From an uncultured Acidobacteriota bacterium (lineage in GTDB: Bacteria > Acidobacteriota > Blastocatellia > RBC074): a DNA stretch of 47,530 nt. The notes under the pieces were generated by a model that was not told the DNA's origin, ran no database searches, and saw nothing but the letters and a program-made list of their open reading frames with translations. This document shows, piece by piece, positions 18,511 through 26,884 of the stretch. Positions within the stretch are counted from its first letter, which is position 1. The number at the start of each line of letters is the position of its first letter. The DNA is taken from NCBI GenBank assembly GCA_902825875.1, contig CADECP010000018.1:102883-150412 (forward strand). The letters are read 5' to 3'. Made by a program: the position numbers and the translations under genes.

Positions 18511-20295
18511 ATGAGAGGTTTAATCAGGAAATTACCTGAAGAAAGACTCGAAGGCATAGGCGTTTGTCCCGGCGTAGCCATCGGCAACGCATTTTTGGTG
18601 GACGACCCACGCGGGCGCGTTGTCCGAGTTTTTCTGCCCAAAGAGCAACTGGAAACTGAAATCTTCCGTTTCCGCGAAGCCGCTCGCGCCGCGCAGGTGC
18701 AGGTCAAAAAAGACATCGAGCGTGTTCGTGCGGCGCTCGGTTCCGATCACGCCTACATTTTGGAAGCTCACCTGCTGATGCTTCAGGATCGAACGTTGGG
18801 GCGTCAGATTGAAAACTTCATTCGCGTCAACCATGCCAATGCCGAATGGGCTGTGCGCGACGTGACGCAGCATTTGCTGGAAGTGTACGGCCAGATCGAA
18901 GACGAGTATTTGCGCGAACGCGGCAGCGACATCGAAGACGTCGCCCATCGCATCATCAAAATCCTTTCCGGCAAAGAACAGCGCAGCCTGAATGAAATGG
19001 CGGACAATTCGATCATCGTTGCTGGCGATTTGCTGCCTTCGGTGACGGCGGATTTGAATCCGCGAAAGGTGCTGGGCTTCGTCACGGGCATCGGCGGATG
19101 GACTTCGCACACGGCCATCATCGCGCGCAGCGTCAACATTCCGGCAGTGGTTGGCGTTCGTGACATCACCGAACGGGTTCGATCCGGCGAAACAGTCATC
19201 ATTGACGGCGCAGCAGGGACGGTGATTTTGAATCCCTCGCCCGAAACGCTGATCTTTTACACCGAAGAGCGCCAGCGTCAGCGGCAACAGGCGCTTTATG
19301 ACATCGAAGAGCGCGAACTGCCCGCCATCACACTGGATAATCACGAAGCCCGGTTACGCGCCAACATCGAACTGATCGAAGAAATTGACAGTTACCAGCG
19401 ATTCAACGCTGCCGGCGTAGGTTTATACCGTTCGGAATTTCTTTATTCTCAGGCCGAAACCGGCCAGCCGACCGAAGAAGAGCAATACGAAGCTTACAAA
19501 TTTCTGGCCGGAATGGTCGGCGACGAAGGCGCAGTCATTCGCACTTTCGATCTGGGCGGAGACAAATTGCATCTGGACGGGTTCAAAACCGAGCGCAATC
19601 CCGCCATCGGCTTGCGCGCGATTCGGTTGTCGCTGAGCGTCGAGCCGGTGTTTCGCACGCAAGTCCGCGCCATTTTGCGAGCCGCCGCTCACGGCGATCT
19701 GAAAATTTTGCTACCGTTCGTCACCAACGTGGATGAAGTTCGTCAGGCGAAAAAAATTATTGCCGATGTTGAACGCGAACTCAGCGATGAACACATCCTG
19801 CACGAACAGCGCATCGAAATCGGTGTGATGATCGAAGTCCCAGCCGCCGTAATGATGGCCGAAGCGTTGGCGCGCGAAGCAGATTTTTTCAGTCTTGGCA
19901 CAAACGATTTGATTCAGAGCTTGCTGGCCGTGGATCGCGGTAACGAAAACGTCAGCGCATTGTTCGATCCGATGCACCCAGCCGTGTTGCGCGCCGTCAA
20001 AATGGTCGCCGAAGCCGCCGACAAGATGCAGATTCCGGTCAACGTCTGCGGCGAAATGGCTTCCAATCCGGCGCAAGTGATTTTGCTGCTCGGACTGGGT
20101 TTGCGCGATTTGAGCATGACGCCCAGCGCCATCCCCGCCATTCGCCGTCTGGTTCGTTCGGTCAAACTCACCGACGCCCAAGCATTGGCCTCTCACGTTC
20201 TTTGGATGGACACGCCCGCTGAAGTCCGGCATTACGTGCAGGCTCACCTGATGGATTTGGGTTCCGAACTGTTGGCCGCTGCGTATCCCGGATAA
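18511..20295 (+). CDS. ptsI: Phosphoenolpyruvate-protein phosphotransferase (EI)
   Basis: 594 residues from the ATG at 18511, which follows GAGGGA that overlaps the HPr stop. It autophosphorylates with phosphoenolpyruvate and passes the phosphate to HPr. N-terminal EI domain, then the swivelling His domain with GGWTSHTAIIARS (His200), then the PEP-binding barrel with GLYRSEFLYSQ, FDLGGDK, FSLGTNDLIQ and NVCGEMASNP (catalytic Cys). All key residues look intact, so the relay should be functional even though no sugar permease is nearby. Confidence 0.97.
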   Translation: MRGLIRKLPEERLEGIGVCPGVAIGNAFLVDDPRGRVVRVFLPKEQLETEIFRFREAARAAQVQVKKDIERVRAALGSDHAYILEAHLLMLQDRTLGRQIENFIRVNHANAEWAVRDVTQHLLEVYGQIEDEYLRERGSDIEDVAHRIIKILSGKEQRSLNEMADNSIIVAGDLLPSVTADLNPRKVLGFVTGIGGWTSHTAIIARSVNIPAVVGVRDITERVRSGETVIIDGAAGTVILNPSPETLIFYTEERQRQRQQALYDIEERELPAITLDNHEARLRANIELIEEIDSYQRFNAAGVGLYRSEFLYSQAETGQPTEEEQYEAYKFLAGMVGDEGAVIRTFDLGGDKLHLDGFKTERNPAIGLRAIRLSLSVEPVFRTQVRAILRAAAHGDLKILLPFVTNVDEVRQAKKIIADVERELSDEHILHEQRIEIGVMIEVPAAVMMAEALAREADFFSLGTNDLIQSLLAVDRGNENVSALFDPMHPAVLRAVKMVAEAADKMQIPVNVCGEMASNPAQVILLLGLGLRDLSMTPSAIPAIRRLVRSVKLTDAQALASHVLWMDTPAEVRHYVQAHLMDLGSELLAAAYPG

Positions 20296-20304
20296 ATAAA
20301 TTGA

Positions 20305-20375
20305 TACGGTACCGCGCGCGTCAGCAAGCGGCTTGCTTCGGCAAACGGACGCTTGCTGACGCGCGCGGTACTGTA
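20305..20375. repeat. 26-bp-stem palindrome after ptsI
   Basis: Arms 20305-20330 and 20350-20375 pair along their full length with one G-U (core TACCGCGCGCGTCAGCAAGC). There is no T-run, so it looks like a palindromic repeat element that could still cap the 3' end of the pts transcript. Confidence 0.75.
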
Positions 20376-20431
20376 CCGATGTTCGTTGCTTTGGTTTAGC
20401 AAGGGCCTTCTCGTTTTGATCTGCGATGATT

Positions 20432-21253
20432 ATGAAAGCAATCGGTTACATCATTTGCCTGACGTTGATCCTGGCAGCTTGCGCTTCGCCCGGACAAATC
20501 GTCTCCAACACGCCGCAACAGCAGCAAACCGCTTATCCGCCCGTCATCGAAGACACTCCGGTTCGGCAACAAGCGGCGCGCGAAGCCTGGAAAAAATTCC
20601 TGGCCGAGTGGGGTTTGCCGGATGCCAAAGCTGATTTGATGCCGGTGCTGAATTCGCCGCGCGCCTTGCCGGCAGAACTGGCCGGACAGATCAAACTTAA
20701 AACGGCGTCCGACAAATTCGGCGAAATGGAAGTAAAAGAAGCTCTGCGGCAATTCATCGAACGATTCGGTTCCGTGCTGTGCAGCGACACGGTCAGTCTG
20801 CGCGATTTGTCGTTGGTGTCGTTTGCCGACGAAGGGAAGTTTTTTCGCGTGGCGTATTGGCAAGCGAATTATTCTTATCAGATTGCCGAACCGTACGGCG
20901 AATTGAGGTTTGTCATCGCCAAAACCGGAGAATTGTTGCAATGGAACAGCAGTCTGTTGCCCGCTGTCAGTTTGCCGACCAGAGCCGAAATCAAACCGCA
21001 GGCGATTTACGAAAAACTGCTTGGCCGCCAATTCAGCCACACGACCATCGCCGGACAACCTCAAACGTACAAAGCCAGTTCCCGCGAAGCCATCAAAATC
21101 GGCGACCTGATTGTTTACCCCAAACTGGAAGGCAATCGGTTGGAACTACATCTGGCTTATCCGGTTGTTGTCGGCAACGGAATGACCTGGACGGTATTTA
21201 TGGACGCCATCACCGGCGAAGAGCTTGGCGTAAAACAGAACTTCACTTCTTGA
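20432..21253 (+). CDS. Putative lipoprotein, PepSY-like
   Basis: About 273 residues from the ATG at 20432 (a second ATG at 20426 adds two). MKAIGYIICLTLILAAC is a lipoprotein signal with lipobox LAAC and Cys17. A low-complexity QQQQT stretch follows. The rest contains VIAKTGELLQWNS and a C-terminal TWTVFMDAITGEELGV, strand patterns typical of PepSY-like repeats found in protease inhibitors and periplasmic proteins. I cannot assign a specific function. It precedes the peptide-type ABC genes but is separated from them by a 366-bp palindromic region. Confidence 0.78.
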   Translation: MKAIGYIICLTLILAACASPGQIVSNTPQQQQTAYPPVIEDTPVRQQAAREAWKKFLAEWGLPDAKADLMPVLNSPRALPAELAGQIKLKTASDKFGEMEVKEALRQFIERFGSVLCSDTVSLRDLSLVSFADEGKFFRVAYWQANYSYQIAEPYGELRFVIAKTGELLQWNSSLLPAVSLPTRAEIKPQAIYEKLLGRQFSHTTIAGQPQTYKASSREAIKIGDLIVYPKLEGNRLELHLAYPVVVGNGMTWTVFMDAITGEELGVKQNFTS

Positions 21254-21314
21254 AACTCTGCGACCAATACAAAGCGCCCAAATGCACTGAGTCGCAGAGG
21301 GCCGCAGAAATTTC

Positions 21315-21623
21315 GCATAACTTACTGATGTTACGCGATGGCAGATCAAATAAAGCATTTGACAGTTTCTTCGTCCCGGTAGGGACGGTTGAGTTTAGCG
21401 CGGCGTTTCAACGCCGGGTAGCAGTGCCTTTCTCCGCCGCGTCCTGTCAGGACGCTTGACCCCTGCTTTGGCAGAAACTCAAGCGTCCCTACAGGACGCC
21501 GATTCATTCGCTGCTTTTCCCGGCAGTGAACTGCCGGGCTAATATCAAACCGTCCCTGCCGGGACGAAAACCGTGTCAAACCGAATGTTCAATTCTTTAG
21601 CGCGTAACATCAGTAACTTATGC
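21315..21623. repeat. 309-bp nested palindrome with 23-bp perfect terminal inverted repeats (copy B)
   Basis: Termini 21315-21337 and 21601-21623 are perfect inverted repeats. Inside, further pairs nest symmetrically: 21373-21392 with 21545-21565, and 21439-21459 with 21479-21499. The left half contains hairpins CGTCCC-ggta-GGGACG and GCGTCC-tgtc-AGGACGC separated by linkers matching copy A at 14972. No ORF is inside. The right terminus includes the ATG of the downstream permease gene. A separate 9-bp hairpin (CTCTGCGAC, 21256-21299) precedes the element. With it, the 366 bp between genes are accounted for. Confidence 0.82.
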
Positions 21624-22594
21624 TCAAGCTGATCCGACAACGATTCATTTCTTTGCTTCCTTTATTGCTGGCGGTGGCGCTCGGATCGTTTCTTTTGGTT
21701 CGGCTGGCTCCCGGCGATTTCCTAACCGAAATGAGTCTCAACCCACAGGTTTCAGCAGAAACGCTGGCGCGGTTGCGCGAACAATACGCGCTCGATCAAC
21801 CCTGGTATGCACAATTCGGCAAATGGCTGGCCGGAATCGTTCGCGGAGATTTCGGTTATTCGTTCGCATACAGTTGCCCGGCCAGCGGATTGGTTTACGA
21901 AAGATTGCTGAACACCGCGTTGCTGGCGACGACTGGTTTAGTGCTGACGTTGTCGTTGGCATTGCCGCTGGGATTGCTGGCCGCGAATCAGCGCGGCAAA
22001 GCCATTGACCGTGCTTTGGTTTTTCTTTCTGCTCTCGGCCTGTCAACGCCTTCTTTTTTGTTGGCCTTGCTGGCAGTTGTGTTTGCCGCGCGCAGCGGAT
22101 GGTTTCCGATTGGCGGAGTTCGTTCGCTGGATTCCGAACAGCTTTCGGCGACCGGGCGGCTGGCGGATTTTGCTCACCATTTGATCTTGCCAGCGACGGT
22201 GTTGGCGATTCGCCAGTTTCCCGGTTTCTTTCGTCAATTACGCGCTGAGTTGTTGGAAATTCTGACTCAGGATTACGTTCTGGCGGCGCGCGCCAAAGGT
22301 CTGCCGGAGCGAACGATTTTCATCAAACATGCCTTCCGCAACGCGATCAATCCGTTGATTACCATGCTCGGCAATTCCATAGGCTCGTTGTTGTCGGGCG
22401 CGTTTATCGTCGAAGCGATTATGTCCTGGCCGGGGTTGGGCAGTCTGACGGTTAGCTCGCTGTTAAGCCGCGATCTGTTTGTGCTGGTCGCCTGCCTGAT
22501 CTTTGCGGCGTTGTTGCTGGCTTTGGGGAATTTGCTGGCCGATGTGTTGCTGGCGCTGGCTGATCCGCGCATTCGTCAAACGAAACGGCTTTGA
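21620..22594 (+). CDS. Peptide-type ABC transporter permease, DppB/OppB-like
   Basis: 324 residues, six predicted helices. The family pattern is clear: N-terminal helix then VRLAPGDF, a periplasmic region with LREQYALDQPWYAQFGKWL and GDFGYSF, and the EAA loop DYVLAARAKGLPERTIFIKH followed by AFRNAINPLITMLG. It forms half of the inner-membrane channel for an oligopeptide- or nickel-type importer. The ATG lies inside the terminal inverted repeat of the preceding palindrome and has no ribosome site, so translation initiation may be weak or structure-dependent. Confidence 0.93.
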   Translation: MLKLIRQRFISLLPLLLAVALGSFLLVRLAPGDFLTEMSLNPQVSAETLARLREQYALDQPWYAQFGKWLAGIVRGDFGYSFAYSCPASGLVYERLLNTALLATTGLVLTLSLALPLGLLAANQRGKAIDRALVFLSALGLSTPSFLLALLAVVFAARSGWFPIGGVRSLDSEQLSATGRLADFAHHLILPATVLAIRQFPGFFRQLRAELLEILTQDYVLAARAKGLPERTIFIKHAFRNAINPLITMLGNSIGSLLSGAFIVEAIMSWPGLGSLTVSSLLSRDLFVLVACLIFAALLLALGNLLADVLLALADPRIRQTKRL

Positions 22595-22617
22595 ATCAAT
22601 CCACAGGAAAAGACGTT

Positions 22618-23592
22618 GTGAATCGAAAGCTGCGTTGCGGACTGTTGCTGCTCGGCCTGTTGGTGGCGTGCGCGACTTTGGCTGATTTTCTGTCGCCGTA
22701 TGACCCGGCGGAACAGCACCGCGAATTTCCATTTGCTCCGCTCACCGCAATTCACATTGGCACTGCGGAATCTTTCTGGCGGCCTTTTGTGTTTAACGGG
22801 CAACAATATCCGCTTCGATTCTTTGTGACCGGAGCGCCTTACAGGTTGTTGGGATTCATTCCTTGCCGAACGCACTTGTTCGGCGTTCAGGAACCGGCGC
22901 GCATTTTCTTGTTGGGCAGCGACGGATTGGGGCGCGATGTTTTTTCGCGGACTCTTTACGGAGCGCGTTTGTCGCTGACCATTGCGGCGGTGGCGTTGTT
23001 GGTTTCAATTCCGTTGGCGTTGCTGATTGGAACCTTGTCAGGATTTTATGGCGGCTGGATTGATTTCATTTGCATGCGGTTGATGGAATTGTTTCTGGCG
23101 CTGCCCGCGCTGTACCTGATTATCGCTTTGCGAAGCGCGCTGCCGTTGGGGCTTGAACCCGAAAAAGTCTTTTTGGCGATGGTGATGGTGATTGCGCTGT
23201 TTGGCTGGGCGAATCTGGCGCGAATCGTGCGCGGAGCCACGCTCGGTTTGCGCGAACGCGAATTTGTGCAGGCCGCCATCGCGCTCGGAGCTTCGGACGC
23301 GCGAATCATCGTTCGGCATTTGTTACCGAATTTGACCGGCTTGATTCTGACGCAGGCAGCGTTGGCCGCGCCGAGTTACATTCTGGCCGAAGTTTCGCTT
23401 TCATATCTGGGCTTGGGCGTGCCGGAACCGCTGCCGAGTTGGGGCGGCATGCTGGCTTCAGTCGGTGGAGTCGGACAGCTTGGCACATATTGGTGGAATC
23501 TGGCTCCGGGAGCGGCGATCTTTATGACGACTCTGGCATTCTATCTGCTTGCCGAAGGTCTGAGAGAATGGAGCGATCCCGCTCGCAAATAG
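22618..23592 (+). CDS. Peptide-type ABC transporter permease, DppC/OppC-like
   Basis: 324 residues if started at the GTG at 22618, which has AGGA 9 nt upstream; a TTG at 22591 overlapping the previous stop is the alternative. It pairs with the preceding permease. Features: N-terminal helix, a DFLSPYDPAEQH segment, the GSDGLGRDVFSRTLYGARLSL region typical of OppC, and the EAA loop EFVQAAIALGASDARIIVRH. The insert between residues 40 and 90 is longer than in E. coli DppC. Confidence 0.92.
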   Translation: MNRKLRCGLLLLGLLVACATLADFLSPYDPAEQHREFPFAPLTAIHIGTAESFWRPFVFNGQQYPLRFFVTGAPYRLLGFIPCRTHLFGVQEPARIFLLGSDGLGRDVFSRTLYGARLSLTIAAVALLVSIPLALLIGTLSGFYGGWIDFICMRLMELFLALPALYLIIALRSALPLGLEPEKVFLAMVMVIALFGWANLARIVRGATLGLREREFVQAAIALGASDARIIVRHLLPNLTGLILTQAALAAPSYILAEVSLSYLGLGVPEPLPSWGGMLASVGGVGQLGTYWWNLAPGAAIFMTTLAFYLLAEGLREWSDPARK

Positions 23593-23668
23593 ATATGACG
23601 TGGCAGTTTTGGTAGCCTGTGTGCCAACCCGCTTCATCGAAATAACTTTCAACACGGAGAAAAACGTG

Positions 23669-25378
23669 ATGCTCAAAGCAGGCAAGGCTGTGCTGATTTT
23701 TTGCGGCTTGCTGGCGCTGGCCAGTGCCGGCTGCGGAAAAAGCGAAGACGCAAAACGACCGACAGGCGCGAACCGGCTGGTGATTTCAAAATCGGCTGGC
23801 CCCAGAACATTCAATCGGCTGCTTGCTTCGGATGAACAAACCAGCAGCCTAGGCGATTGTCTGATGGGGCGTTTGATCCGCATCAATCGCCAGACGCAAC
23901 AACCCGAAGCCGAGCTGGCTACTTCGTGGCAGATTTCGGCAGACGGCACTGCGTTGACCTGCGAGCTTCGGCGCGGAGTCAAATTTTCGGATGGCACGCC
24001 TTTCACCGCCGACGATGTCGCGTTCACCTTTCAAGTTTTGAACGATCCGGCGATTGCTTCTCCGGCGTCATTCGATTTCGACGGCCAGCCGATAAAGGTG
24101 GAGCAACTGGACAGCCACAAAATTCGGTTCGTGTTTCCCGCGCCGCAGGCCGCAGCCGAACGCTTTTTGGACGGCGTGGCCATTTTGCCCAAACACTCGC
24201 TTGAACCCGTTTACCGCGAAGGCAAATTCGCGCAAGCCTGGACGCTTGCGACGCCACCCGAACAGATTGTCGGGCTTGGGCCGTTCAAGCTGAAAGAATA
24301 TGTCGCCGGTCAGCGAGTGGTTTTGAATCGCAATCCGCATTACTGGAAAAAAGATTCCAGCGGCAATCAGTTGCCGTATCTGGACGAACTGGTGTTCAAC
24401 CTAGACCCGGATCGCAGCACTCAGCTTTTGAAATTTCAGCAGGGCGAAACCGATCTGCTCAGTCCGGTCAACGCCGATGATGTAGCCGCGCTGGCGTCGT
24501 TGGAACAACAAGGCAAAATCAAAATCACAGACCTGGGGCCGAGCCTGATCCGTGAAATTTTTTGGTTCAATTTGAACGACGGCAAACAGAAAAACGGAAA
24601 GCCGTTGGTTGATCCGATGAAGCTGGTCTGGTTCAAAGACTTGCGGTTTCGGCAGGCGGTGTCGCACGCCATTGATCGCAACGCGATTGCCAATCTGGTT
24701 TTTTCCGGCAAAGCCTCGCCGCAATGGAGCTTTCTGTCATCCGGCGACAAGCTGTGGTTCAACGCCGAAGTCAAAACATATCCTCACGATTTGAATCGCG
24801 CGAAAAGCCTGCTGGCGGAATCCGGGTTTCGCTTCAAATCAGAAACCGAGTTGGTAGACGCCAAAGGCAATCCCGTCACCTTCACATTGATGACCAACGC
24901 AGGCAATGCCATTCGCCAAAAAATCAGCGCGGTGATTCAGGCCGATCTGGCCAAACTCGGCATTCGCGTCGTTCTGACTTCGTTGGAATCGCGCGCGATG
25001 CTCAGCACCATCAACGACAGTTTGAATTATGAAGCCGCGCTGCTGGCCATTGTCAGCGGCGACGCCGATCCGAATTCGCACGTCAACGTACTTTCCAGCA
25101 ATGGGCTTTCGCATTGGTGGCATCCGCAACAATCCAAACCGGCCACCGACTGGGAAGCCAGAATTGACGACCTGATGAAACGGCAAACAAGCACGCTGGA
25201 TTCGACCGAGCGCAAAAAGCTTTTTGGCGAAGTGCAAACGATTATGGCCGAACAACAACCGTTCATTTTTCTGGCGTCGCGGCATTTGATTGTCGCGGCC
25301 AAATTCGACATTCAAAACCTGAAGCCAGCCTTGCTGCCGGATTTCATGCTGTGGAATTGCGAAGAGTTACGTCGCTGA
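23669..25378 (+). CDS. Extracellular solute-binding lipoprotein, family 5
   Basis: 569 residues from the ATG at 23669 (GGAG ribosome site 9 nt upstream). The signal ends in lipobox ASAGC with Cys22, so it is membrane-anchored in the periplasm. SBP_bac_5 features include FSDGTPFTADDVAFTFQVL, GLGPFKLKEYVAGQRVVLNRNP and DLRFRQAVSHAIDR. Ligands of this family are oligopeptides, nickel chelates or glycan fragments. Together with the two permeases it forms an importer, but no ATPase gene follows; ATPases are presumably encoded elsewhere or shared. Confidence 0.93.
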   Translation: MLKAGKAVLIFCGLLALASAGCGKSEDAKRPTGANRLVISKSAGPRTFNRLLASDEQTSSLGDCLMGRLIRINRQTQQPEAELATSWQISADGTALTCELRRGVKFSDGTPFTADDVAFTFQVLNDPAIASPASFDFDGQPIKVEQLDSHKIRFVFPAPQAAAERFLDGVAILPKHSLEPVYREGKFAQAWTLATPPEQIVGLGPFKLKEYVAGQRVVLNRNPHYWKKDSSGNQLPYLDELVFNLDPDRSTQLLKFQQGETDLLSPVNADDVAALASLEQQGKIKITDLGPSLIREIFWFNLNDGKQKNGKPLVDPMKLVWFKDLRFRQAVSHAIDRNAIANLVFSGKASPQWSFLSSGDKLWFNAEVKTYPHDLNRAKSLLAESGFRFKSETELVDAKGNPVTFTLMTNAGNAIRQKISAVIQADLAKLGIRVVLTSLESRAMLSTINDSLNYEAALLAIVSGDADPNSHVNVLSSNGLSHWWHPQQSKPATDWEARIDDLMKRQTSTLDSTERKKLFGEVQTIMAEQQPFIFLASRHLIVAAKFDIQNLKPALLPDFMLWNCEELRR

Positions 25379-25616
25379 CAATTCCCAGCTTGTGTCAGTG
25401 TCACCGGTTAAGTCTCGTTGCGTGCCAGATTTCCCCTCAGCCGAATCCGGCGCAGAAAAACTTAAAACAAATTTCAACCTTCCGTATTTTTCCTGCCGTC
25501 GCCCGCCACACATAAGACAACCGGCAATCACAACCGCAGACTTTCTCCCGCTTCGGACGATTGCCGAGACATTCTCCCAATAATCTTTTTTGAGCACAGG
25601 AACCAAGAGACTTTCC

Positions 25617-26867
25617 ATGAAACGAGTGTTTGTTTATTCGCACGACACGTTCGGGCTGGGAAACATTCGCCGCATGCTGGCGATTTGCGAACACCTGATT
25701 GACGCGGACAAAAACCTTTCGATTCTGCTCATCACGGGGTCGCCTGTGATTCACAACCTGCGACTGCCGCCGCGATTGGATTACATCAAACTGCCTTGCC
25801 TGACTCGTTCCGCTTACGAAGGTTACGAAGTGAAATATCTGGGCACGGAACTGGACGAAACCATACGGCTGCGCTCCGATCTGATTCTTTCCGCCGTCGC
25901 CAATTTCAAACCGGACGTGATGCTGATTGATAAAAAACCGTACGGCGTGAAAAACGAATTGATGATGGCGCTGAATTACGCCCAGCTTCATTTGCCCAAA
26001 ACGCGCGTGGCGTTGGTGCTGCGCGATATTTTGGATAGCACGGAACGCACGATTCCCGTTTGGCGAAAGAACGGTTATTTCGACGCGATCAATTTGTTTT
26101 TCGATCAAGTCTTGGTGATGGGCGCGCCGGAAGTTTTCGATTTGCGCGCGGAATACGACTGGCCGGAAAGCGCCGCCGAAAAAGTCAGTTTTTGCGGTTA
26201 TCTGCAGCGACGACAAACAAACCAATCTCGCCGCCAGGTGCGCGAAACCTGGCGCGTCGCCAATCAAGAAAAGCTGGTACTGGTGACTCCCGGCGGAGGC
26301 CAGGACGGGTTTGAAATTCTTTCGACGTATCTGGACGGCCTGGAACAATCGCCTTTGCCCGAACGCCGCAGCATTCTGGTTTCCGGTCCGGAAATGCCCA
26401 CAGCGCAAAAAGAATTCCTGCAACGCGCTGCCGCCAAATTTCCAAACGCCACGTTTTGCGAATTCACAAACGATTTGATGAACGTGATGAACGCCGCCGA
26501 TCTGGTGATTTCGATGGGCGGATACAACACCGTTTGCGAACTGCTGTCATTGAACAAACGCGCGATCGTCATTCCGCGTGTGCGCCCGGCTCGTGAGCAG
26601 TTGATTCGCGCCGAACGCATGGCCGCGCGCGGGTTGTTCAGTTTCATTCACCCGGATCAGCTAACGCCGTCGAAGCTGCAATTCGCCGTTGCCACAGAAC
26701 TCAGCCGCGCGAATGTGTCGGCAGCAGCGTTTCCAAAATTGAATATGAACGCGCTGAGCGCAATTGCTTCATCACTTTCAATCGGAGTTTCGGAACCGGC
26801 ACCTGCCCAAACAAAAACTGTCGTGCGCTTCAATTCGTTTGCACCTGCCGCCGTAGCCTTCGCCTGA
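25617..26867 (+). CDS. MurG-like glycosyltransferase (GT-B, family 28-like), paralogue 1
   Basis: 416 residues from the ATG at 25617. A GT-B fold is suggested by the N-terminal KRVFVYSHDTFGLGNIRRML, LVLRDILDST in the middle, and the C-terminal donor-binding half with VTPGGGQDGFEIL, SGPEMP and VISMGGYNTVCELLSLNKRA, which matches the family-28/MurG C-terminal pattern. It is not MurG itself: the N-terminal acceptor domain differs and no mur genes are nearby. A paralogue lies at 33008-34198. First gene of the long glycan operon; the 238 bp upstream holds no gene and presumably the promoter, which I cannot pinpoint. Confidence 0.85.
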   Translation: MKRVFVYSHDTFGLGNIRRMLAICEHLIDADKNLSILLITGSPVIHNLRLPPRLDYIKLPCLTRSAYEGYEVKYLGTELDETIRLRSDLILSAVANFKPDVMLIDKKPYGVKNELMMALNYAQLHLPKTRVALVLRDILDSTERTIPVWRKNGYFDAINLFFDQVLVMGAPEVFDLRAEYDWPESAAEKVSFCGYLQRRQTNQSRRQVRETWRVANQEKLVLVTPGGGQDGFEILSTYLDGLEQSPLPERRSILVSGPEMPTAQKEFLQRAAAKFPNATFCEFTNDLMNVMNAADLVISMGGYNTVCELLSLNKRAIVIPRVRPAREQLIRAERMAARGLFSFIHPDQLTPSKLQFAVATELSRANVSAAAFPKLNMNALSAIASSLSIGVSEPAPAQTKTVVRFNSFAPAAVAFA

Positions 26868-26884
26868 AACAGGAATCAGTGTTT

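Noticed and set aside
21315..21623. Complete insertion sequence
   Set aside because: Terminal inverted repeats are perfect, but there is no transposase frame inside and no evident target-site duplication.
25379..25616. Small 63-codon gene before the glycan operon
   Set aside because: No ribosome site, motif or conserved features; low-complexity translation. More likely the operon's promoter region.
25617..26867. Assignment as genuine murG
   Set aside because: Only the C-terminal donor half matches the family; there is no cell-wall gene cluster around it, and a second similar gene exists in the same operon.
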